From Strigomonas culicis (lineage: Eukaryota > Euglenozoa > Kinetoplastea > Trypanosomatida > Trypanosomatidae), in NCBI GenBank assembly GCA_000482145.1, contig AUXH01000119.1, forward strand, positions 1 to 39,002: a stretch of 39,002 bases of DNA. The letters run 5' to 3'. Within the stretch, counting starts at the first letter, position 1, and every line of letters begins with the position of its first letter. The position numbers and the translations under genes are program-made. Positions 9,447-16,932 of the stretch are shown here, piece by piece. The notes beneath the pieces were generated by a model. The model did no database searches and was not told the origin of the DNA. It saw nothing but the letters and a program-made list of their open reading frames with translations.

Positions 9447-10115
9447 TTACGCAAGACCGAACTTCTTGAGCACCTCGACGTTCTTCTTGGGCATCTTGTT
9501 GAGGGCCTGCTTGCGGGCGTTCTTCCACGCGTCGCGCAGCTTCTGCTGCTTCTTGTAGTGGCGCGTGGCCTTCTCGATGCGGGCGGTCTCCAGCTTCTTC
9601 ACGACGTCGCTGTACTTCCAGCCGACGTGCTGGCACATGTTGCCGAGCACCGTGTAGGGGCGCTCACTGCGGTAGCACTGGTGGCGCTGCGCACGCGGGA
9701 TGACGCAGCGGCCGCCCTTGCGCACCATATTGGCGGGGATGCCCTCGTAGGCGATGAGGGAGTGCAGCGCCGACATGCCGCGCTTGGTGTAGCGGGGCAG
9801 CATGGAGCGCACCGTGCGGGTGAAGATATCCGCGGGGGAGCGGTGGTGGAAGGGGCCCTTCGTGGGGTTCGTCAGCTTGCGCTTGCGCAGGTACTGCAGG
9901 TACTTGATCTTGTTGCGGATCTCCGTGCCGGCGATGGTCGCCTGCTCGCAGCGCACAACGGTGATCTTCTTGCCCATGAGGAGCTGCTTGGCCACGACGG
10001 CGGCCGCGCGACCGAGGACGTGGTCCTTCAGGTCGATGACGATCACATCGGGGCGGTGCTTCTTGTTGCCTTTGCGCTGAGCGCGGCTCACAGCCTTGCG
10101 GGTAGGAACGGGCAT
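9447..10115 (-). CDS. RPL13A: 60S ribosomal protein L13a (uL13)
   Basis: The protein has 222 residues. The N-terminal basic tail is followed by the uL13 core: DVIVIDLKDHVLGRAAAVVA at ~23-42, then GKKITVVRCEQATIAGTEIR, the FHHRSPADIFTRTVRSMLP segment, and a basic C-terminal helix (KATRHYKKQQKLRDAWKNAR). All are typical of eukaryotic L13a. The protein belongs to the large cytosolic ribosomal subunit. An AG lies directly before the ATG, and another lies a few bases further upstream after a pyrimidine-rich tract on the minus strand. The 5' UTR is therefore very short, as is common for ribosomal protein mRNAs in this group. Confidence 0.97.
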   Translation of the reverse strand: MPVPTRKAVSRAQRKGNKKHRPDVIVIDLKDHVLGRAAAVVAKQLLMGKKITVVRCEQATIAGTEIRNKIKYLQYLRKRKLTNPTKGPFHHRSPADIFTRTVRSMLPRYTKRGMSALHSLIAYEGIPANMVRKGGRCVIPRAQRHQCYRSERPYTVLGNMCQHVGWKYSDVVKKLETARIEKATRHYKKQQKLRDAWKNARKQALNKMPKKNVEVLKKFGLA

Positions 10116-10432
10116 CTGATTTTTCTCTTTAAGTAAGGAAGAACAGAGGGATCAGATAAGAGAAAACGAGGGAGATAAGCAAGAAAAAATAATAATAATG
10201 AGGGCGAAACAGATGCGGCAACTCAGAAGGTACTGATAGTTTTTTTTTTTTTTAACGTATAACACATTACACAAAACAAATGTTGTATAGTCACTCCTCT
10301 CTTTTTTTTTTTTACCCTTTGGGGTTTGAGAAAACTGTACATCCGAGTGCGCCGGCCAAATGCGGCAAACCATAGAAGTAGTAAAATAATAATAAGGAAA
10401 AAAAAAACACTTCTGGTAGCATCTCTGGCAAG
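10116..10432. other. Intergenic spacer
   Basis: About 320 bases of A/T-rich spacer with T/A homopolymers near 10240-10252 and 10301-10312. Minus-strand pyrimidine tracts serve the L13a gene. No gene recognised. Confidence 0.55.
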
Positions 10433-11959
10433 CTACTCACCGTCGCCATTATTGTCCAGATCTAACATCAACACTCCTTTCAGTGTCGGATCACCCTCTT
10501 CATCTTCGTAGCTTCCATTATCATGTATGAGCCCCATATAACCAAATCCGTAGCCGCATATGGGCTCTATATGCTCATTTCCCTTTGCCATGATACTGTC
10601 CGCCACCGATGGCGTGTTGTTGAGAGGCACCTGCGACGCGAGACGTGCGCGTTCAATCACAGATCGACTGATGATCTGATTATTCCACTTCAGTTTTTGT
10701 GCGCGGGTCTTTGCCCGCTGCTGTCGGCGAGCACCAAGCGTAAGAGATACCACATCCGAGGGCAGAGCGCGCGCAGTTCGTTTGGGAGGCTGCGATGGAA
10801 CGGCATCACCTCGTCCCTTCCGTGTGCCCGCGGTGCGCGGCGTGCGCTCGTCTACCACGCCTTCTCGCTGTGGCCGTTTTTCATCCACATCCCCCTCCTT
10901 TGACGTTGGCACCGCGGTGTCAAACACGTCCACATAGGTGACGGGCTCCTCCCAACTGGAGACATCGAATTTGTCTTTAGTGCCCATGTCAGTGTTGTTG
11001 GTACCGTTAGTTGGTCGCTCTTTTGCACCGTCGCCGCGTCTTGTCATGTTACCGTTGTTATTCTTCAGTACAAGAGGCACACCTTCTGGTTTGTCCACAA
11101 AGCGAATGTACGGAGCCTGACGCGCGGAGGACTTATTCGCCTGCGGTTCAGTGTTGCCGGTTGCAGATGAGCTTGAGTTCATCTGTGCAGGAGACTTTGT
11201 GCCGACGGAGTCGGGCACGGAGGTCTTTGTAAGTATAACAGGAAGTTTCTTTGTTTGACTTGCTACAGCTGCGGTATCTGCCGGGCCAACACCATCACAA
11301 CTTTTGCTGCTGGTGGTGGACAGTGTTCGCTGCGTTTCACGGCTAGCGTTCTTCCATACTGTTTCGTCGCTGGTCGCGGTAATCCATATGGGCTGCATGT
11401 ACGGTGGGACAGCAAAAAGGGCCATTCCCACCGGTGTTGAGTCAATACTCTCGTCTTCACTGTTTGTTGTGAGCATGTTGCGTATCTTTGCGGCACCCAT
11501 TAGTGCGATGCTATCGATCGTTTTGATGGCTGGGAGTGAGAAAATCACGTTCACGATCCCAGCAACGTGGATTATTACTTGAACCCACTTATTCCGTGGG
11601 ATGACAAGAGGTAGCCTGCAATAAGTATTGCCTTCACCCGAGCATATTTGTGCCTCTTTCGTCAGTGTACTGAGCAGCAGTTTGGTCCTTAACACAGGAC
11701 TCTGAGATACCGTAAACTCCATGGCAAAGGGATCAGTGGCATTCAAGTAGATTTGAGTAACCACTAAAGAGTGGTGAAGTTGCAATGCAGCGACTGGTCT
11801 ATCCTCTCTTGGTATTTGAATCCGTGTTTTATCTACGTCACCTTTTAAATGGATAACAGGGGCTTTTAAAAATGCGTCTTGCTCTATTGTGCAACATTTT
11901 GGATTAAAAACTTTTACCGAGGCCAAACATGATGCGGTGGGCTTTACTATCGAATTCAT
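10433..11959 (-). CDS. CFA20-domain protein (CFAP20DC-like)
   Basis: The protein has 508 residues. The N-terminal ~165 residues follow the CFA20 domain of CFAP20 and its relative CFAP20DC (C3orf67). Matching elements are a core strand with VAALQLHHSLVVTQIYL (~57-72), then LRTKLLLSTLTKEAQI (~90-105), the turn RLPLVIPRNKWVQVIIHVAGI (~115-135), and a closing TIDSIALMGAAKIRNMLTT (~147-165). CFAP20 is an inner-junction protein of axonemal doublet microtubules, so a flagellar role is the natural inference. The remaining ~340 residues are low complexity and charged, with no clear domain. The last ~50 residues are Gly/Asp/Glu-rich. Codon use is visibly more A/T-rich than in the genes to the left. Confidence 0.75.
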   Translation of the reverse strand: MNSIVKPTASCLASVKVFNPKCCTIEQDAFLKAPVIHLKGDVDKTRIQIPREDRPVAALQLHHSLVVTQIYLNATDPFAMEFTVSQSPVLRTKLLLSTLTKEAQICSGEGNTYCRLPLVIPRNKWVQVIIHVAGIVNVIFSLPAIKTIDSIALMGAAKIRNMLTTNSEDESIDSTPVGMALFAVPPYMQPIWITATSDETVWKNASRETQRTLSTTSSKSCDGVGPADTAAVASQTKKLPVILTKTSVPDSVGTKSPAQMNSSSSATGNTEPQANKSSARQAPYIRFVDKPEGVPLVLKNNNGNMTRRGDGAKERPTNGTNNTDMGTKDKFDVSSWEEPVTYVDVFDTAVPTSKEGDVDEKRPQREGVVDERTPRTAGTRKGRGDAVPSQPPKRTARALPSDVVSLTLGARRQQRAKTRAQKLKWNNQIISRSVIERARLASQVPLNNTPSVADSIMAKGNEHIEPICGYGFGYMGLIHDNGSYEDEEGDPTLKGVLMLDLDNNGDGE

Positions 11960-12507
11960 GTTATGAAATAATACATCTAGCAGAGTAGCAGGATCTTCAA
12001 CAAGATAGAATACTCTAGCAAATAACTAATAATAAGATACTAACCTTTTTCTTTGCTTATCTGTGTATAGTTGTCGATTTGAAGAATGAACGATATAAAT
12101 GAGAAAAAGAGTAAAGAAATAGTAAGAACAGTAACCACAACCTCCAATATATATATATATATATATTTGTATATAATAAAGAAACCAATCAGTTGAACTA
12201 TGTACATGCAAATGTACACATACAAAAAAGAAAAAAAGAAAATATCGGAGAGAAAGCAAACGAACATTAGATTACGGCAAGGAATACAGTAATGAAAAGA
12301 TACACAAATGAAAAAAAAAGTCATTGTATCTGACTAAAGTGTAACACAGTTTTCCTATATCACTTACGAATGAGAAGTATACAGTTCATACAATGCGCTT
12401 CAATCACATAAACAACGTACAATTTCTTTACAAAATGCAAGACTGATGACAGTATTTTTTTTTTATTGCTGTTGTTTCGACAGTGAATCACCATTGACTG
12501 ATGTTAA
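11960..12507. other. Intergenic spacer with (AT)10 tract
   Basis: About 550 bases, strongly A/T-rich, with an (AT)10 dinucleotide repeat at 12147-12166. No coding signal is convincing on either strand. Confidence 0.6.
12147..12166. repeat. (AT)10 microsatellite
   Basis: Perfect AT dinucleotide run of 20 bases in the spacer upstream (on the minus strand) of the CFA20-domain gene. Confidence 0.9.
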
Positions 12508-13599
12508 TTAATCGCGCTGAGAAGGGTTTGGTAGTGCATCTCGCATTAAGGCAATGTCTCGTTGCTGAACAAAATTTGGGGGTTCGAGAGTTAAAATACT
12601 ACAAAGTCCATCCTCATTGACGCAAAGAATACCCCCTCTATTTCCAAACTCATTGCAATAGTTTGTAGCAGAAAAAATTGTAATTAAATCCCTCTCCTGG
12701 TTATTAGGAAAGAATTGGAAACCCTCTTCAATCACCTGATGGGCCCTGCAAATAAGGTCAATCTCATTGTTTTGAAGAAATTGCTTGAGCGCGCGATGGG
12801 AAAAAACGAAAGAAATTCGTCGCGAACTGGGGGCCCAATCCACATTTTCAGGCATATCGCTTTCTGGGTCAGCCCATAGCAAATCGCACAAAATGCCGCT
12901 GTGAGGAACATTGCATGGTCGTATATCTGGAATTTCACTTATATTGATAAGCTCTGGGGATAGACCTCCGTGCATACAGAAAATGGATTTATTTATGAGT
13001 GCAGCCACTGGCAAAATTCGAAACAAATCTGCAAAGATTTTGAAAAGCTTGACACCATACCTGCGCTTGCACTCATCGAAGAATCCGTAAAGAAGCATAA
13101 TTTGCTCATCCTCATGGTTTCCACGAAGCAGTGTCATTTTGTCTGGTGCTATGATCTTAAGAGCCAAAAGCGTCACAATGACTTCAATGGAACGCGAGCC
13201 GCGGTCGACGTAGTCCCCTAAAAATAAAAAGTTGTACTCTTTTACATTAGTCTTCTTTTCTGTGTTGAAAAATTTTCCACCGAGAGGTGGGCAGCGTGTA
13301 AAAATGTTTACTAGGTCATAGTATTGACCATGTATGTCACCGCACACGTAAACAGGTGACTCAATTTGAACCACTATGGGTTCTTCGACAATAATGGATC
13401 GAGCATTCATAATAATCCTGAGAATTAATTCTTCTGGTATCCGCTGTTCATTCAGCGTCGTACTTGCATAGTTGCTGGGAAGAAGTTCGAGAAGTCGGTG
13501 AAGTACGTCGTGCTCTTTTTCCACCGATAACGTGTGCGTAGGCAGCATACTGAGAGTACAGTCTTCGAGACTCTCGCGTTCTCTTTTTTGCTTTGTCAT
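12508..13599 (-). CDS. Divergent PP1-type serine/threonine phosphatase
   Basis: From the ATG at 13599 the protein has 363 residues. PPP-family metal and phosphate motifs are all present: GDIHGQ (~87-92), GDYVDRG (~128-134), RGNHE (~159-163), HGGLSP (~210-215) and LICRAHQVIEEG (~282-293). The pattern YGFFDECKRRYGVKLFK and LLWADPESD places it in the PP1 branch. Oddities are ~12 extra residues (GGKFFNTEKKTN) before GDYVDRG, RGNHED instead of the usual RGNHEC, SATNYC instead of SAPNYC, and SFVFSHRAL where PP1 has SFTFGAEVV. The frame extends upstream to 13743, but that part translates A/T homopolymers and is interrupted by likely trans-splice sites, so the later start is chosen. Regulatory partners are unknown. 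Confidence 0.9.
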   Translation of the reverse strand: MTKQKRERESLEDCTLSMLPTHTLSVEKEHDVLHRLLELLPSNYASTTLNEQRIPEELILRIIMNARSIIVEEPIVVQIESPVYVCGDIHGQYYDLVNIFTRCPPLGGKFFNTEKKTNVKEYNFLFLGDYVDRGSRSIEVIVTLLALKIIAPDKMTLLRGNHEDEQIMLLYGFFDECKRRYGVKLFKIFADLFRILPVAALINKSIFCMHGGLSPELINISEIPDIRPCNVPHSGILCDLLWADPESDMPENVDWAPSSRRISFVFSHRALKQFLQNNEIDLICRAHQVIEEGFQFFPNNQERDLITIFSATNYCNEFGNRGGILCVNEDGLCSILTLEPPNFVQQRDIALMRDALPNPSQRD

Positions 13600-14033
13600 T
13601 TTTTCTTTGAGTTCTTTTGGTCTTGCACTCTTTTTTTTTTTCCTAAAAAAAAAAAGAAACCCTACTCTATTACGTCTAAAAAAAAAAATTGACCTTTTTT
13701 TTTTAGAGCCTTCTTTATCGTTATTAATACTCAACTCGTGCAAATCAGGCTTTTATTGTTTTCTATGATTCTGATGTTGGAAAGAAAAAAAAAAGAAAAA
13801 CATTAAAAACGAATAGTATTGGAGAGGGGGAAAGAACATGAAAAACTGTGCAATAATAATCTGGACAAAGAACAATATCAGCACCAAATAAAGACGGCCG
13901 CAAGGGTGCGCGCACGTACATATACAAAAGGGAAAAAAATATGATCAAAACGCAAAGGAGACAAAAAAAATAGTGTATTCTACAACACGTAGTACAACAA
14001 CAGCACACTCTTCACAACTTCACTGTTAACTAA
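13600..14033. other. Intergenic spacer
   Basis: Spacer between the phosphatase gene and the 204-residue gene, very A/T-rich, with long A and T runs and the acceptor sites listed separately. No further gene is seen. Confidence 0.6.
13643..13660 (-). other. Likely trans-splice acceptor of the phosphatase gene
   Basis: On the minus strand a T-rich tract (GTTTC followed by eleven T) ends in AG at 13644-13643. That is 43 bases before the ATG at 13599, and no other ATG lies between. A second T11-AG lies at about 13677-13690. Both place the upstream in-frame ATG outside the mature mRNA. This is inferred from the general kinetoplastid rule. Confidence 0.6.
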
Positions 14034-14648
14034 TTAACTGACCTCATCTGCACCGGGCACATACGAGTATATGAGCTGCGGAATAGCATCGTCATCAGCG
14101 TCATTTGTGAACGCTTCATCCCGTGTACTTCTTGGTCGTTTTTTGCTGCAATTTTTGTGAGAGTGTTTGATCATCCAATCAAGGATTTTTTGACGTCTGT
14201 CTTCAGTATTTTGTCCGTCACCAAAACGTACATTTCCACTAACGAGCACTTCAGGCAATTGTTTATCATTGCCTGTTACAGAGTAAATCATGATCTTCTC
14301 TCCAGGCTGTATAGTAACGTGAACGAGACTTTTACCGGTATCCTGAGGATTTGTGGAAAGCAGTGGGAAAGGAGCACCTGAGGATTGACCCTTTTCATCC
14401 AGTATTTGAAGGAACAAGCATCCACAGTTTACAGGTGCAGGACTTTGAATCACTTGAACACTTGTTAAAACGATACTTTCTGCAATGCTACTGTTTGGGA
14501 ACACCAGTACATATTTGGAAACTGTTTCAGTATTATTGGTCCCTTCATGCTTCAAATTCAGTGTAAACTGCAAAAAATTACCGCTTTTTATTTTACTTGT
14601 TGCATCACACAGTGTTCGCTTATAGGGGCGCCTTTTCTCGAGTAACAT
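14034..14648 (-). CDS. Unknown 204-residue protein, beta-rich core and basic tail
   Basis: The first gene of the left array, next to the strand-switch region. Residues ~20-150 alternate hydrophobic and polar residues in the manner of a beta-sandwich (KSGNFLQFTLNLKHEG, KYVLVFPNSSIAESIVL, SLVHVTIQPGEKIMIYSV). The C-terminal ~50 residues are charged: a basic stretch KKRPRSTR that could be a nuclear localisation signal, then acidic NDADDDA. A beta core plus a mixed-charge tail recalls histone chaperones of the nucleoplasmin type. I cannot align it to any family, so that is only a thought. There is no signal peptide or membrane span. Codon use is A/T-rich. The ATG at 14648 has an AG directly before it and further AGs just upstream. 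Confidence 0.75.
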   Translation of the reverse strand: MLLEKRRPYKRTLCDATSKIKSGNFLQFTLNLKHEGTNNTETVSKYVLVFPNSSIAESIVLTSVQVIQSPAPVNCGCLFLQILDEKGQSSGAPFPLLSTNPQDTGKSLVHVTIQPGEKIMIYSVTGNDKQLPEVLVSGNVRFGDGQNTEDRRQKILDWMIKHSHKNCSKKRPRSTRDEAFTNDADDDAIPQLIYSYVPGADEVS

Positions 14649-14938
14649 CTTGTCTTCTTTTCCTTCAACGAGGTAATTCTTGTGCCTATGTAGTCCTATG
14701 AATGTGTGATGTGTGTTAAATCTGATGGATATACATATAGAACCCTTGAGATTATTTTTTATGGATGCAAAAGCAAAAGAAAGTGGGAAAGCGAAAGGAG
14801 GAGAAGGGACAGTTGCATATTCTTATTTCTCTTCATCAACTGGTGGGATGATTGTTTTTTGCTTATATCCACGTTTGTGCCTATAAATACTTCTCGGGCT
14901 TCTTTTTTGGGGGTGCGTGGCGTTTTTTAAAATTGTTT

Positions 14939-15240
14939 TGCCGCGGCGGGGCGGTCGGTTTGGTGCCCCGTCCTTGGTTTTGTAGGCCCCCCGCCCCCCC
15001 GTGCCCGTGCCTCGCGCGGCCCGGGACCCCCTTGGGGGCCCCCGCCCCCGGGCCTAGCCCGCCCCGCCCTCTTTTTTTTTTCAAAGCGGCGCGGGGGCGG
15101 GGCTCTGTCCGGCGGTCGTGAGGACGGCGGTCGGGGCTGGGGGCTTTTGGCCCCGCGCGGCGAGCACCCCCCCCCCCCCGCGCCGCCTGGGGGCGAGGAC
15201 GAGCGGGCGGGGGTCGTGTTGCACGCCCCCTTTCACTCGC
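14939..15240. other. GC island with long C and G runs inside the strand-switch region
   Basis: About 300 bases of extreme G+C content in otherwise A/T-rich spacer. By hand count, 14981-15070 has 51 C and 27 G in 90 bases, while 15091-15160 has 38 G and 19 C in 70 bases. Skew therefore flips near an interrupting T10 tract at ~15072-15081. Features include C6-G-C7 (14987-15000), a CCCCC-TT-GGGGG hairpin (15027-15038), GGGGG-C-GGGG (~15093-15102), GGGG-CT-GGGGG (~15133-15143) and C13 (15167-15179). A T12-G10 junction lies just outside, at 15310-15331. Confidence 0.9.
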
Positions 15241-15472
15241 CCAAGCTTCTTTTTTCTGGCCGAGGTGTCAGTATTGTGTGGAATGCTTGTTGTGCAAATG
15301 TGCGGATGCTTTTTTTTTTTTGGGGGGGGGGCGCTAATGCTGCTTGTTTTTTTTATTATATATATATTCTTGTTGTTGGTTCGTGTTTACGACTATTGTG
15401 TCTCCTCTATTTTGTTTTGATTACCTTTTACTGTCTTTTCTTTCTCATTGTTGCTCCCTCTCTCCAACATTC

Positions 15473-15499
15473 GTTCTTTTTTTTCTTTTTTAACTTCAG
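15473..15499 (+). other. Likely trans-splice acceptor of the WD-repeat gene
   Basis: A T/C-rich tract (about 15473-15497) ends in AG at 15498-15499. This is 29 bases before the ATG at 15529, with no ATG between, and gives the first mature mRNA of the right-hand array. Confidence 0.65.
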
Positions 15500-15528
15500 T
15501 CTGATTTTATTTCAAGCTTTAGTGGAAA

Positions 15529-16554
15529 ATGACATCTTGCGTGTATGGTCTTGATTTACAGGCAAACTCGATCTGTTCTCTTTATCACGAGTCTACGAAC
15601 AGCCAAGAAACACATAAGTTTTTGATTAGCTCTTGCAGCTTTTCGAACGAAAACAAAATCCATCTTTTGGAATTTGATGAGCGGAACAAGTCCATTGAAT
15701 GTACATCAGTATGGCCTGTTAAGCAAGCTATTAGTGGTATGTGGACCTCCCCCGCGTTATCGAGTAAAATACTGGTAGCCACCGCATCATCAAATGAAAT
15801 GAACATTTTAAATGTGCAAGAAAACTCTTGCAGCGAACCTAAAACAATTCTTACAGTGTCTAAGCGCGTAAGCAAAGTACTGTGGGATCTTGAAGGACTT
15901 CAAAACGAAGTGAAGTTTATAAGTGGCAATAAGCTAATACAAGTAAGCCTTGATGGAGGGAAGATCGGTGATGAGAAGGGCAATTACAATCTTGGGAGCG
16001 AAGAAGTTCACGTGGCCGCACTGGATCCACATCACCCTTCTCTTTGCGCTTTTGTGCGGGGTACCTCTCAAATATCTATTTTTGATATGCGAGCAAAAAG
16101 TGTAAATGATGTTACTTCTGTTTATCCTCTACATGGGTTTGGTAAGACTACAGCAATCGATTTCAGTCCATCCAATCCAAACGAACTTCTGTCAGCCGGT
16201 ACAGATGGTACTATTTTAATACATGACATACGCTTTGATGGGAAGTACACCTTGGAAAGAAAGTGTGCGATTCCATCGCACGAGCATACCGTAAGAAGAG
16301 CGTTGTTTAACCCATTTCACAAAGAACTGTTAGTGTCCTGTAGCTCCGAACAGACAATGAAGCTTTTCGAATTCAACAACAAATCTTTCAACTGCCTAAA
16401 GTGTGTGGATGAATTTGGCGATTCTGTCATGGATACTTGCTGGAGCAGTTCTAACCCGTGGGTGTTTGCTGGCGTCTCCTTTAATGGAAAAGTCATCATC
16501 GACACCGTGCCAAATGACACAAAAATGCAAGTTCTCCTAGATGAAAAGAAGTAG
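15529..16554 (+). CDS. EIPR1/TSSC1-like WD40-repeat protein
   Basis: The protein has 341 residues and is all WD-repeat in character. Repeat-like segments include AIDFSPSNPNELLSAGTDGT, RRALFNPFHKELLVSCSSEQ and TCWSSSNPWVFAGVSFNGKV. The N-terminus (SCVYGLDLQANSICSLYHES, then FLISSCSF, then KIHLLEFDE) and the C-terminal phrase SNPWVFAGVSFNGKVIIDTV both follow EIPR1/TSSC1, the EARP/GARP-interacting protein. In other eukaryotes this protein helps tether complexes in endosomal recycling and dense-core vesicle sorting. The length is a little shorter than the human protein because the acidic insert is missing. It is the first gene of the right array and has A/T-rich codons like its neighbours across the switch region. 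Confidence 0.82.
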   Translation: MTSCVYGLDLQANSICSLYHESTNSQETHKFLISSCSFSNENKIHLLEFDERNKSIECTSVWPVKQAISGMWTSPALSSKILVATASSNEMNILNVQENSCSEPKTILTVSKRVSKVLWDLEGLQNEVKFISGNKLIQVSLDGGKIGDEKGNYNLGSEEVHVAALDPHHPSLCAFVRGTSQISIFDMRAKSVNDVTSVYPLHGFGKTTAIDFSPSNPNELLSAGTDGTILIHDIRFDGKYTLERKCAIPSHEHTVRRALFNPFHKELLVSCSSEQTMKLFEFNNKSFNCLKCVDEFGDSVMDTCWSSSNPWVFAGVSFNGKVIIDTVPNDTKMQVLLDEKK

Positions 16555-16932
16555 CACATGTACACGTATTATATTAGCTTCGCGGGGTTGCCTAGTGTTT
16601 TTTTTTTTGCTCCTGATTACTGTTTGTGGCATTACAATACGTGTTGGTTCTTTCTTTGAGTTTGTTGGATTTGTTCATTCTGGGGTCTATTTGCTGAACT
16701 ATATTAACGTTTTAATTTATGATTATGATTATTATTATTATTATTGCATGTTGGTGTAAGTATATATGTGATTACCATGATTTGCGATTCATTGAAGTGC
16801 ATGTAATAGCTGTGACTGCACTAACATCTTTTCATCCTCTATCATCGTCATATTTTCCATTCTTCCCTTGTCCTCTTTCTCCCGATTATGAAGATTAAAG
16901 TCCTCTATTCCGTCTTATTTTCTCTTTTATCA
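16555..16932. other. Intergenic spacer with (ATT)n and pyrimidine tract
   Basis: About 380 bases. An ATT microsatellite lies at about 16728-16745. A long pyrimidine-rich tract (~16830-16884) is followed by the first AGs at 16892-16893 and 16899-16900, which are candidate acceptor sites for the tRNA-synthetase mRNA. Confidence 0.6.

Larger units (their letters stand above)
14649..15528. promoter_or_regulatory. Divergent strand-switch region (bidirectional transcription start)
   Basis: All genes to the left read leftward and all to the right read rightward, so this 880-base gap is a divergent strand-switch region. In Leishmania and Trypanosoma such regions are the main sites where RNA polymerase II transcription of both arrays begins, usually marked by histone variants and acetylation rather than by core promoter elements. 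The sequence has three parts: an A/T-rich left flank (to ~14938) with a TATAAATA-like element at 14882-14889, a GC island (~14939-15240), and a T/G-rich right flank. No protein-coding gene is convincing in it; open frames across the island are Gly/Pro/Arg/Ala low-complexity. Confidence 0.85.

Noticed and set aside
13600..13743. N-terminal extension of the phosphatase from an upstream ATG
   Set aside because: It translates A/T homopolymers into Lys/Phe runs and is split by two likely trans-splice acceptors, so it would not be in the mature mRNA.
14881..15235. Open frames across the GC island
   Set aside because: Gly/Pro/Arg/Ala low-complexity peptides on both strands that follow directly from base composition; no motif or plausible start context.
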